This document shows, one piece after another, positions 1 to 5,812 of a stretch of 6,168 bases of DNA (its first letter is position 1; the number at the start of each line of letters is the position of its first letter). Source of the DNA: an uncultured Coprococcus sp. (GTDB lineage Bacteria; Bacillota; Clostridia; Lachnospirales; Lachnospiraceae). The DNA lies in the NCBI GenBank assembly GCA_934247115.1, contig CAKQIY010000069.1, positions 1-6,168 on the forward strand, given 5' to 3'. The notes beneath the pieces are model-generated. The model made no database searches. It was not told the origin of the DNA and was given only the letters and a program-made list of their open reading frames with translations. Made by a program: the position numbers and the translations under genes.

Positions 1-413
1 AAATTCTCATCGGCTGCTGCCAGTGAATGATATCTGGCAACCTGTATCTTGCTCTGAAGTCCTCTGAACAATCTGCAATTCAGATCCACATCAACCAGTG
101 ACATCTTTCCATGCATGAGTTTCTTTGCATATGTGACTGTCGCACCATATGTCTCACAAATCGCCTGATGTCCGAGACACACACCGAGGATTGGTACCTT
201 GCCTGCGAAATATCTCACCGCATCCTCACACATTCCCGCATCCGAAGGTCTTCCGGGTCCCGGTGAGATGATTATGTGATCCGGATTCATCGCCTCGATC
301 TCCTCACAGGTGAACTCATCATTTCTTATAACCTTTATATCCGGATTTATTGCCCCCACAAGCTGATACAGGTTGTAGGAGAAGCTGTCATAATTATCTA
401 TAAGTATTGTCAT
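1..413 (-). CDS. trpG: Anthranilate synthase component II, glutamine amidotransferase (partial, C-terminus outside window)
   Basis: This subunit hydrolyses glutamine and channels ammonia to TrpE for anthranilate synthesis in the cytoplasm. The visible 137 residues begin MTILIDNYDSFSYNL, the usual class I amidotransferase start. They carry the oxyanion-site motif SPGPGRPSDAG (about 50-60), the nucleophile elbow GVCLGHQAI with catalytic Cys79, and RYHSL (127-131). The His and Glu that complete the triad would lie about 30-40 residues further on, beyond the left edge. The ATG follows AAGGAGGAC with a 7-nt spacer. PabA of folate synthesis is nearly identical in sequence. I choose TrpG because trpE lies directly upstream under a tRNA-Trp T-box. 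The gap to trpE (414-510) is 97 nt, long for this pair, and carries a repeat. Translational coupling may therefore be weaker than in operons where the two genes abut. I see no frameshift in the visible part. Confidence 0.95.
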   Translation of the reverse strand, partial: MTILIDNYDSFSYNLYQLVGAINPDIKVIRNDEFTCEEIEAMNPDHIIISPGPGRPSDAGMCEDAVRYFAGKVPILGVCLGHQAICETYGATVTYAKKLMHGKMSLVDVDLNCRLFRGLQSKIQVARYHSLAAADEN

Positions 414-420
414 TTGTTTT

Positions 421-514
421 GTCCTCCTTATATGTATTGTGCATGCGCATGAAAGGCGCTCCGCGCGGCGCACGCATTATCATAAGTAATCTCCCGCAAG
501 CGGGTCCTCCTTAT
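421..514 (-). repeat. 11-nt direct repeat of a ribosome-binding-site sequence flanking a GC-rich hairpin segment between trpE and trpG
   Basis: ATAAGGAGGAC (minus strand) occurs at 504-514, where it overlaps the trpE stop codon, and identically at 421-431, where it is the trpG ribosome binding site. The 72 nt between them hold a CCCG-CUUG-CGGG hairpin (about 492-503). They also hold a GC-rich stretch with GCGC/GCGC and ATGCG/CGCAT pairing potential, unlike the flanking genes in composition. Removing one repeat plus the segment would leave trpE stop, GGAGGAC, AAAACAA and the trpG ATG, which is ideal spacing for coupled translation. This suggests an insertion with target duplication, or a local duplication. 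Because both copies contain the general AAGGAGG consensus, part of the match could be functional convergence. Confidence 0.6.
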
Positions 515-1989
515 GATATGGCCTGGCTCTTTGTGAGTGCTGTTGTAACTGCCTTTGCCTTGTTGATACATTCCTGGAACTCATTTGCCGGAACACTGTC
601 CGCCACGATTCCCGCTCCGGATCTGACAAATACCTTGTCACCCTTTTTGTATGCGATCCTTATGGCTATACATGTATCAAGATTCCCTGTGAAATCTATG
701 TATCCTATGGCACCGCCATATATTCCTCTCTTGTTGTCCTCCAGCTCGTTGATGATCTGACACGCCCTGATCTTCGGTGCTCCCGAGAGGGTTCCTGCCG
801 GAAGTACCGCATCCACGGCTGATAACTCGTCGTACCTGCTGTCATCGATCTCTCCTTTGACCGTTGACCCGATATGCATTACATGTGAGTACCTCTGAAC
901 CTTCATGTACTGCTCAACCTCAACAGTTCCGAACTTGCTTATCTTACCAAGATCATTTCTTCCGAGATCCACCAGCATGTTGTGCTCCGCCAGCTCCTTC
1001 TCATCCGCCATAAGTCCGGCCTCAAGTCTCATATCCTCTTCCTTTGTCTTTCCCCTCGGTCTCGTTCCGGCAAGTGGAAATGTGTGGAGCACGCCATTCT
1101 CAAGCTTTACCAGTGTCTCAGGTGATGCGCCCGCAACCTCTATCTGATCGCCGCTGAAGTAGAACATATACGGAGAAGGATTTGTGCTTCTGAGAACCCT
1201 GTATGTATTGAACAGTGAACCCTCCATCTCAGCCTCAAGTCTGTTGGACAGAACCACCTGGAAGATATCTCCCTCGAATATGTACTTCTTTGCCCTCTCG
1301 ACCATGCTGCAATATTTTTCTTTATTGAACAGAGGCTTGAAATCACTCTTCATCTTAACCGGCTCTATCTCAGCCATCTCTCCATCGAGGATTAGCTTCT
1401 TCATATCTTCTATGTCAGCAAGTGCCTTTGCATATCCAGCTTCTATATCGGAAGTGTCAGCATTTGCAATGAGGATCAGCTTTGACTTGAAATTGTCAAA
1501 TGCTATGACCTTGTCAAAGAGCATGAGATCCAGATCCTGAAATCCCTCATCGTCATCGGCATCGATCACAAGCTTCTTCTCACTGTACTTTATATAATCA
1601 TATGAGAAGTAACCGACAAACCCGCCTGTAAATGTTGGAAGTCCTTCTATCTTCGGACTCCTGTAATCCTTGAGTATTTCTCTTATGAATACCTCAGGAT
1701 GAATGTCATCCGCTTCCTTTATCACATTTCCATCTATATCCTTGAGCTGTATGTGCCCATTCATGCATGTGACATCAAGCTTCGGATTGTAACCAAGAAA
1801 TGTGTACCGTCCCCACACCTCCTGATTCTCCACGCTCTCAAGTATGTAACAGTGCTCATTTGCCGCTTTCAGCTTTCTGAGTAAGTTGATCGGCGTGATC
1901 ACATCCGATAACATCTCACAGCACACCGGAACCATCCTATATCCGTCTGCCGCATATTTCTTTGCCTCGTTGAGTTCTGGTCTTATCAT
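511..1989 (-). CDS. trpE: Anthranilate synthase component I
   Basis: TrpE converts chorismate to anthranilate, the first committed step of tryptophan synthesis, using ammonia from TrpG or free ammonium. The 492-residue length is normal for the family. The N-terminal domain (about 15-165) contains ILESVE (49-54), the LLES-type element of the tryptophan feedback site, then GRYTFLG (60-66) and GGFVGYFSYD. The chorismate-utilising domain (about 222-485) has DIFQVVLSNR (241-250), PSPYMFY, PLAGTRPRG (305-313), DLGRNDLGKIS (341-351), VMHIGSTV, LPAGTLSGAPK (396-406), IYGGAIGYID (423-432) and RSGAGIVADSVP (456-467). The set of motifs, including the GTLSGAPK and GAGIVADS elements, supports an active enzyme. 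TrpE is preferred over PabB because of the feedback motif and the Trp T-box. The ATG at 1989 follows AAGGAGG (1997-2003) with 7 nt spacing. Expression should be set by the upstream leader and activity by tryptophan inhibition. Confidence 0.97.
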   Translation of the reverse strand: MIRPELNEAKKYAADGYRMVPVCCEMLSDVITPINLLRKLKAANEHCYILESVENQEVWGRYTFLGYNPKLDVTCMNGHIQLKDIDGNVIKEADDIHPEVFIREILKDYRSPKIEGLPTFTGGFVGYFSYDYIKYSEKKLVIDADDDEGFQDLDLMLFDKVIAFDNFKSKLILIANADTSDIEAGYAKALADIEDMKKLILDGEMAEIEPVKMKSDFKPLFNKEKYCSMVERAKKYIFEGDIFQVVLSNRLEAEMEGSLFNTYRVLRSTNPSPYMFYFSGDQIEVAGASPETLVKLENGVLHTFPLAGTRPRGKTKEEDMRLEAGLMADEKELAEHNMLVDLGRNDLGKISKFGTVEVEQYMKVQRYSHVMHIGSTVKGEIDDSRYDELSAVDAVLPAGTLSGAPKIRACQIINELEDNKRGIYGGAIGYIDFTGNLDTCIAIRIAYKKGDKVFVRSGAGIVADSVPANEFQECINKAKAVTTALTKSQAIS

Positions 1990-2014
1990 GTCTCATCCTC
2001 CTTGCCAATTAATA

Positions 2015-2087
2015 TAAAAAAACCACAGGACATAAAAAAATTCCTTATCCTACAAACATTAGGACAAGAAATCTAATCTCCTGCGGT
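2015..2087 (-). terminator. Rho-independent terminator of the T-box attenuator
   Basis: In the leader RNA, ACCGCAGGA (2079-2087, inside the T-box core) pairs without mismatch, using one G-U, with UCCUGUGGU (2022-2030). The stem is followed by a run of seven U (2016-2022). The 48-nt loop contains a second hairpin of about 12 bp in which UUCUUGUCCUA pairs with UAGGAUAAGGAA. The left arm is shared with the antiterminator, so the two folds are mutually exclusive, as expected of T-box attenuation. Confidence 0.92.
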
Positions 2088-2100
2088 GCCACCTAATTTC

Positions 2101-2156
2101 ATCAATAAATAAAAAAAATATATATAAATAATTTATATATATTTATATATATCGAT
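2101..2156 (-). other. Almost pure A/T hairpin inside the T-box leader
   Basis: A perfect 13-bp stem, AAATATATATAAA (2116-2128) with TTTATATATATTT (2132-2144), closes a 3-nt loop. Outer segments ATCAATA (2101-2107) and TATCGAT (2150-2156) also pair, with one G-U in the RNA. It sits between stems I/II and the antiterminator, where stem III of T-box leaders is found. On the transcribed strand the inner stem runs into eight consecutive U. Confidence 0.6.
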
Positions 2157-2359
2157 GCCCTCGACCATATACAATCATATATGTACCTTCTATAACGGTA
2201 GGTCTCCGTCTCCCCTACTTGAATCTCAAATCTTTCGGTTTGCCCTCACAAGGCCATTCACCTGCACTCCCATCGCTGCAATCACACCACCTGCAACTCT
2301 CTGAACATGTTATATGCCGCTACTCCTCTTGATCAACGGTTTATCTTATATTTTTAACC

Positions 2360-2388
2360 ATAATGCGCTTTCCTAGTAAATTTGTCAA
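2360..2388 (-). promoter_or_regulatory. Sigma-A type promoter of the trp operon
   Basis: On the minus strand a perfect TTGACA (2383-2388) is followed by a 17-nt spacer and CATTAT (2360-2365). Transcription would begin near 2353, a short distance before stem I of the T-box. The position agrees with the leader it must transcribe, and no better candidate is seen upstream. Confidence 0.8.
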
Positions 2389-2501
2389 GATTAATTTTTC
2401 AAGTTTCTGTCATATTTTCACTCGCTTTTTACTGTTTCCCGCATATTTGCTGGACTTTTTCCACTTATCATTTATTTTATACTTTCTTTATTATTTGTTG
2501 A

Positions 2502-2530
2502 TTGACTACCCCATCTAACTGAAATATCCT
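2502..2530 (+). promoter_or_regulatory. Candidate promoter of the plus-strand MATE gene
   Basis: TTGACT (2502-2507), a 17-nt spacer and TATCCT (2525-2530) form a plausible but imperfect sigma-A promoter, predicting a start near 2537 and a 5' leader of about 130 nt. It lies divergently about 115 bp from the trp promoter. The intervening AT-rich sequence 2389-2501 shows no other feature I can support. Confidence 0.45.
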
Positions 2531-2552
2531 ATACATTAGGCTTGAGGACGGA

Positions 2553-2620
2553 GGGGCATGTACCTCCATCCCCACGATGAAAGTCAAAGGGGGCAGGCAC
2601 CTCCGTCCCCACGATGAACG
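2553..2620. repeat. Two tandem-like copies of a 31-nt G/C-rich REP-like repeat
   Basis: Copies lie at 2553-2583 and 2590-2620 (37-nt offset) and agree at 27 of 31 positions. The shared pattern is GGGGCA, two variable bases around a G, ACCTCC, then TCCCCACGATGAA. Each has terminal GGGG and CCCC that can pair. Copy 1 also pairs ATG with CAT inside. GGACGGAGG at 2547-2555 can alternatively pair with CCTCCATCC. On the reverse strand the units read GGGGACGGAGG or GGGGATGGAGG, the look of REP-type palindromes scattered between genes in Firmicutes. They fall in the predicted MATE leader, just upstream of its ribosome binding site. Confidence 0.75.
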
Positions 2621-2669
2621 ATAAAGTTTTCAGCGGATTTTATAAAGTTATCAACATTAAGGAGCAGTT

Positions 2670-4049
2670 ATGAACACAAGTACAATTTCTTCAATTTCCG
2701 AAGAGAGGATGGGCACGGCGCCGATATTTAAACTTATGCTCTCCATGGGCATACCGACATTTGTGGCGCAGCTCATCAATCTCTTATACAACATAGTGGA
2801 CAGAATATACATAGGACATATCCCGGAGGTAGGTGCGGCATCCCTCACCGGAATCGGACTGTGTCTCCCGATCATAACACTTGTGAGCGCATTCAGCGTG
2901 TTCGTGGGCGCGGGCGGAGCACCTCTGGCTTCCATCGCTCTCGGTAAAGGCGACAGGGACAAGGCACAGCGCATCCTGTCAAACGGAGTAACCCTGCTCA
3001 TCATATTTACAGTTATTGTTATGGCTGTCATCTACACATTGAAGAAACCTCTTCTGTATTTCTTCGGAGCAAGTGACGCCACCTATCCACATGCCGATGA
3101 CTATCTGAGCATTTACCTTATAGGCACGATATTTGTCATGATCACCACCGGACTGAACACATTTATCACAGCCCAGGGACAGGCAAAGACCGCCATGGCC
3201 TCAGTTCTCATAGGCGCAATATGCAACATCATTCTTGATCCTATATTCATATTTGCACTTAACCTAGGTATCAAGGGTGCTGCCATAGCAACCATCATAT
3301 CCCAGGCGATCAGCGCAGCATGGGTGATAAGATTTCTGACATCCGACAAAGCAAGTCTTCGCATATCAGCGCAAATGATGCGCCCACAGGGCAAGCTGAT
3401 CCTGTCAATTGCAGCCCTCGGTGTGTCACCATTTATCATGCAGGTCACGGAAAGCCTTATAACCATCGTGTTCACACACGGACTCCAGAAGTACGGCGAT
3501 GACCTGTACGTGGGATCGTTCACCATACTTCAGAGTATCATGCAGATTATATTTATCCCGATGAGCGGATTCTCACAGGGAGTCCAGCCCATCATCAGCT
3601 ACAACTACGGCAAGGGCAACGTAGACAGAGTGAAGAAGACATGTACCATACTGATAACCATGTCCATCATAGTGTCATTTGTCCTGGCCGGGGCCGCATT
3701 CCTGTTCCCGTCTGTGGCAGCCGGAATATTTACCTCGGATGAATCCCTCAAAGCACTCTGTGCAAAGGTTCTTCCGATATACATATTCGGAATGATGTTC
3801 TTTGGCATACAGAACGGATGTCAGCAATCTTTCATATCCATGGGACAGGCAGGCAAATCCCTTATATTTGCACTGCTGAGAAAGGTCATACTGATAATCC
3901 CACTCGCAATCATCCTGCCATACTGCACACACTCAGTCATGAGCATTTACTACGCCGAGCCTATCAGCGACATAGTGTCCGCATTCTCATGCGGTGCAAC
4001 ATTCATGCTGACATTTAAGTCAATGATGAAAGGCGCAGGGCAGAAGTAA
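2670..4049 (+). CDS. MATE-family multidrug efflux transporter, MepA-like, full length
   Basis: This is a predicted inner-membrane antiporter exporting cationic drugs or metabolites with Na+ or H+ influx. The substrate cannot be read from sequence. At 459 residues it has the normal MATE length and about 12 hydrophobic segments in two six-helix halves, with the cytoplasmic linker around 223-242. Recognisable elements are the first helix SMGIPTFVAQLINLLYNIVD (25-44) followed by RIYIGH, then FVGAGGAPLASIALGKGD (78-95), the helix-5/6 segment CNIILDPIFIFALNLGIKGAA (185-205, given as a region), and SGFSQGVQPIISYNYGKG (299-316). The last is the usual MATE second-half signature. The ATG at 2670 is preceded by AAGGAG with a 5-nt spacer. 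The gene is monocistronic in appearance, has its own candidate promoter, and its 3' end overlaps the convergent MATE remnant by 35 nt with no terminator visible between them. Its proximity to trp genes need not mean shared function. Confidence 0.93.
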   Translation: MNTSTISSISEERMGTAPIFKLMLSMGIPTFVAQLINLLYNIVDRIYIGHIPEVGAASLTGIGLCLPIITLVSAFSVFVGAGGAPLASIALGKGDRDKAQRILSNGVTLLIIFTVIVMAVIYTLKKPLLYFFGASDATYPHADDYLSIYLIGTIFVMITTGLNTFITAQGQAKTAMASVLIGAICNIILDPIFIFALNLGIKGAAIATIISQAISAAWVIRFLTSDKASLRISAQMMRPQGKLILSIAALGVSPFIMQVTESLITIVFTHGLQKYGDDLYVGSFTILQSIMQIIFIPMSGFSQGVQPIISYNYGKGNVDRVKKTCTILITMSIIVSFVLAGAAFLFPSVAAGIFTSDESLKALCAKVLPIYIFGMMFFGIQNGCQQSFISMGQAGKSLIFALLRKVILIIPLAIILPYCTHSVMSIYYAEPISDIVSAFSCGATFMLTFKSMMKGAGQK

Positions 4050-4698
4050 CCCTCCTCATTTTCCTTCTAAGCAGCATCGTTCCCACCACGCACGATACAA
4101 TCTCCGTGATCGGGAACGCCCACCATATCAGTGATACATCCGCCTGACCGCCCCTGACCAGAGCAGCAAATGCTCCGGCAAGCGGCAGGATGATTATCAA
4201 CTGTCTGAGCAGCGATATCACCAGCGATTCCACACCACCCTCAAGGGCCTGATATATTCCCTGAAATGCAACATTTACCCCGGCCAATACGAAACTTAGG
4301 GAGATTATCCTCATAGCGTCTATAAAATACGCTCTGGATTGTCCCGCATTGAAAAGTCCTGCAAATGCTGCGGGAAACAGCTCTGTCACAGCCATTCCAA
4401 ACACCATCAGCACTATTGTGTAGATTATTCCATACTTAATCGCTTCATTTATCCTCTTCCTGTCACCCATTCCATAGCTGTACGCCGTGATCGGGGTGAT
4501 TGCATCCCTAAGCCCAAATGCGAGAAACAGCACAAACTGCTGAACCTTGTAAAACAGACCATATGCAGTCTGCGCCGACTGGTTAAACTTGAGTATGAGA
4601 TTCAGCGCATACACCATGATGGACATAAGTGCCTGCGTTATGATGGCTGGAAGTCCTATGGCGTATATTCCCCGGATGATTCTCCAGTCAGGCTTCAT
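4015..4698 (-). pseudogene. C-terminal half of a second MATE-family transporter (truncated)
   Basis: The 227 codons cover only the second six-helix bundle of a MATE protein. They open with KPDWRIIRGIYAIGLPAII, typical of the mid-protein linker and helix 7, continue through GLRDAITPITAYSYGMGD (62-79) and AFQGIYQALEGG (144-155), and show six hydrophobic stretches. The N-terminal half is absent: the reading frame upstream meets TAG within about 12 codons, then a terminator and an unrelated lipoprotein gene. The ATG at 4698 has no good ribosome binding site. A five-codon reading frame (ATG at 4712, preceded by AAAGGAA) ends in ATGA overlapping it. The last 11 codons (VTSALRLSSLT) are read antisense through the end of the convergent MATE gene, so the native C-terminus may also be altered. 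It is not a copy of the neighbouring MATE gene. A half transporter is probably non-functional, although the frame itself is uninterrupted. Confidence 0.82.
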
Positions 4699-4734
4699 GT
4701 ATGCACATCCATGTTCAAATTCCTTTCCCTATAC

Positions 4735-4785
4735 AAAAAAAGCGAGTGACAAAACTGGATTTACGCAATCTTTGCCACTCGCTTT
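4735..4785 (-). terminator. Strong rho-independent terminator downstream of the lipoprotein gene
   Basis: In minus-strand RNA, AAAGCGAGUGGCAAA (4771-4785) pairs over 15 bp, with one G-U, to UUUGUCACUCGCUUU (4739-4753). The 17-nt loop can form an inner GAUU/AAUC pair. The stem runs directly into seven U (4735-4741). It lies about 47 nt after the lipoprotein stop and just before the MATE remnant. Read on the plus strand it ends in only three T, so it acts on minus-strand transcripts. Confidence 0.92.
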
Positions 4786-4793
4786 CGATGTGT

Positions 4794-4822
4794 ATTATAC
4801 TTTCTGTTCTTAAAAAAGTAAA
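4794..4822 (-). promoter_or_regulatory. Possible promoter immediately before the 4735-4785 terminator
   Basis: TTTACT (4817-4822), a 17-nt spacer and a perfect TATAAT (4794-4799) lie on the minus strand between the lipoprotein stop and the terminator. The predicted start, near 4787, is at the very base of the terminator hairpin. Any transcript would therefore be about 50 nt unless it reads through into the MATE remnant. It may be fortuitous in this AT-rich gap. Confidence 0.35.
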
Positions 4823-4832
4823 GTTCTAAAAT

Positions 4833-5684
4833 TTATAATGGACTGAACATGTTATCCAGGATATCCTGATAATTTCTGTCACCAAGTGTCTCTATAGCTA
4901 TTATCATCGCATACTTTCCGTCATCTGATCTTACTATTACATTTGTCAGAGAGTACTCTGTTCCGGACATATCAGCCGTTGCTGTACATATGTAATGCTC
5001 TTCACCAAATACTGTACACTTGGAATAACCAGTCTCGATATTGCTTGCTTCAGCACCAATTCTACTTGCTGTAGATGTAATAACAGTATCCATCTGAGCA
5101 ACAGTTGCCTTTGCTACTGTCTTCTCATCAGCCCACACATCATAACCGTAATTTCCGCCTCCCTTAGGGGACTTTATTTTGAGCAGAATATAGTGTGTAC
5201 CATCATTTGCACAGAATGCATAATCGTTTCCTACCGTAAAGCTATTGTCCAGATTATCCAATACCCTCTGTACAGTCTCATCGCTATTGGAATCCTCCAC
5301 AACCTCAGAGATATCGGTGGCAGTCAGTAATGAACCTCTTGTCTGAATTCCATAGCTTCCTTCAAGGTTGATCTTAAATCCAAAATACGAATTCTCATAA
5401 CCATTCTTGGTGTATACACCTACTATTGAAGGATCAGCCTCTGCCTCTTCACTGTCCTCTGTATCTTCCTCTGTATCCTCCTCATCAATGGCGACCGAAC
5501 TGTCCTCAGTATCATCTGCGGTGTCCTGTGTTTCAGTATCCTGCTCCTCTGTTGCTTCTTCTGTCACAGACTCTGTTGTAGCGCTGGCTGCTGTAGTGTC
5601 AGAATTGTCACTTCCACCACAGCCCGTCAGCATCAATCCAATCATCATTGCTGCAACTACAATATAGCTTGTTCCCTTTTTCAT
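4833..5684 (-). CDS. Secreted lipoprotein with acidic linker, function unknown
   Basis: The product is 283 residues, predicted to be lipid-anchored on the outer face of the membrane. The N-terminus MKKGTSYIVV starts a lipoprotein signal peptide that ends in the lipobox LTGC, with Cys22 as the modified residue. Residues about 25-85 form a low-complexity linker rich in Thr, Glu, Asp and Ser, as expected of a wall-spanning spacer. A globular domain of about 195 residues follows, containing YENSYFGFKINLEG (96-109), YILLKIKSPKGGGNYGYDVW (165-184) and a C-terminal strand-rich stretch ending LDNMFSPL. The YxNxYFG element resembles one I recall from uncharacterised Lachnospiraceae lipoproteins, but I cannot assign a function. 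AGGAGG (5696-5701) leaves 11 nt to the chosen ATG at 5684 and only 2 nt to an ATG at 5693. The ATG at 5750 lies inside the promoter and is excluded. The gene appears monocistronic with its own terminator. Confidence 0.82.
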   Translation of the reverse strand: MKKGTSYIVVAAMMIGLMLTGCGGSDNSDTTAASATTESVTEEATEEQDTETQDTADDTEDSSVAIDEEDTEEDTEDSEEAEADPSIVGVYTKNGYENSYFGFKINLEGSYGIQTRGSLLTATDISEVVEDSNSDETVQRVLDNLDNSFTVGNDYAFCANDGTHYILLKIKSPKGGGNYGYDVWADEKTVAKATVAQMDTVITSTASRIGAEASNIETGYSKCTVFGEEHYICTATADMSGTEYSLTNVIVRSDDGKYAMIIAIETLGDRNYQDILDNMFSPL

Positions 5685-5726
5685 AATACTCATTTCCTCC
5701 TGAATGTTTAATTTTGCAATGACTTC

Positions 5727-5754
5727 ATTATAAGAAAATGCCGGTATCATTCAA
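5727..5754 (-). promoter_or_regulatory. Promoter of the lipoprotein gene
   Basis: TTGAAT (5749-5754), a 16-nt spacer and a perfect TATAAT (5727-5732) on the minus strand predict a start near 5720, about 20 nt before the AGGAGG of the lipoprotein gene. No operator is evident, although a small inverted repeat lies 23 nt further upstream. Confidence 0.7.
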
Positions 5755-5776
5755 GCTAATTGTAGTTGCAGATCTC

Positions 5777-5791
5777 GCAACCGATGGTTGC
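5777..5791. repeat. Small perfect inverted repeat upstream of the lipoprotein promoter
   Basis: GCAACC (5777-5782) and GGTTGC (5786-5791) are separated by GAT. GTTGCAG of the right arm (5787-5793) recurs directly at 5765-5771. There is no T run, so it is not a standard terminator. It could be a regulator site or the residual 3' structure of the reductase remnant that ends at 5813. Confidence 0.35.
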
Positions 5792-5812
5792 AGGCCTTGA
5801 TTTTACTGGGTT

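Larger units (their letters stand above)
2015..2353 (-). promoter_or_regulatory. T-box riboswitch leader of the trp operon, specifier UGG (tRNA-Trp)
   Basis: The trpE leader senses uncharged tRNA-Trp and permits readthrough when tryptophan is scarce. The core T-box AGGTGGCACCGCAG lies at 2081-2094. The specifier loop is canonical: AGUA (2321-2324) on the 5' side, and GAA immediately followed by UGG (2254-2259) on the 3' side, so the codon read is Trp. The antiterminator can be drawn exactly over 2058-2097. It pairs AUUAGG with CCUAAU, leaves the bulge UGGCACC, and pairs GCAGGA with UCUUGU. The bulge bases UGGC pair with a GCCA acceptor end, matching the G discriminator expected of bacterial tRNA-Trp. 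Further stems lie at 2198-2218 (GTAGG/CCTAC) and 2166-2183 (CATATA/TATATG), and a long AU stem at 2101-2156. The 5' end is inferred from the promoter. Confidence 0.95.

Noticed and set aside
407..760. Plus-strand frame of 117 codons across the trpE-trpG junction
   Set aside because: It overlaps the well-supported trpE end and trpG start antisense, and shows no family features.
2015..2353. TRAP/peptide-leader attenuation of trp
   Set aside because: There is no short Trp-rich leader peptide or repeated NAG triplet array. The T-box core, specifier loop and antiterminator explain the leader fully.
2553..2620. CRISPR array
   Set aside because: There are only two imperfect 31-nt units separated by 6 nt, which is far too short for spacers, and no cas genes are present.
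2657..3031. Minus-strand frame inside the MATE gene, and similar antisense frames at 3113-3526 and 3605-3932
   Set aside because: They are antisense to a full-length, family-typical transporter with correct start and length. There is no independent evidence for translation.
2670..4698. Two MATE genes as a functional paired or duplicated efflux system
   Set aside because: They are convergent and not close copies, and the second lacks its entire N-terminal half.
4339..4749. Cys/His-rich plus-strand frame suggestive of a zinc-binding protein
   Set aside because: It is antisense to the conserved MATE C-terminal half and runs through the terminator stem. The Cys/His spacing does not repeat as in a zinc finger.
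5407..5667. Ser/Val-rich plus-strand reading frame
   Set aside because: It is the antisense image of the acidic Thr/Glu/Asp linker and signal peptide of the lipoprotein gene. It has no plausible ribosome binding site.
5694..5750. N-terminal extension of the lipoprotein to an ATG at 5750
   Set aside because: That codon lies within the -35/-10 promoter region, and the extension would bury the lipoprotein signal peptide 22 residues in.
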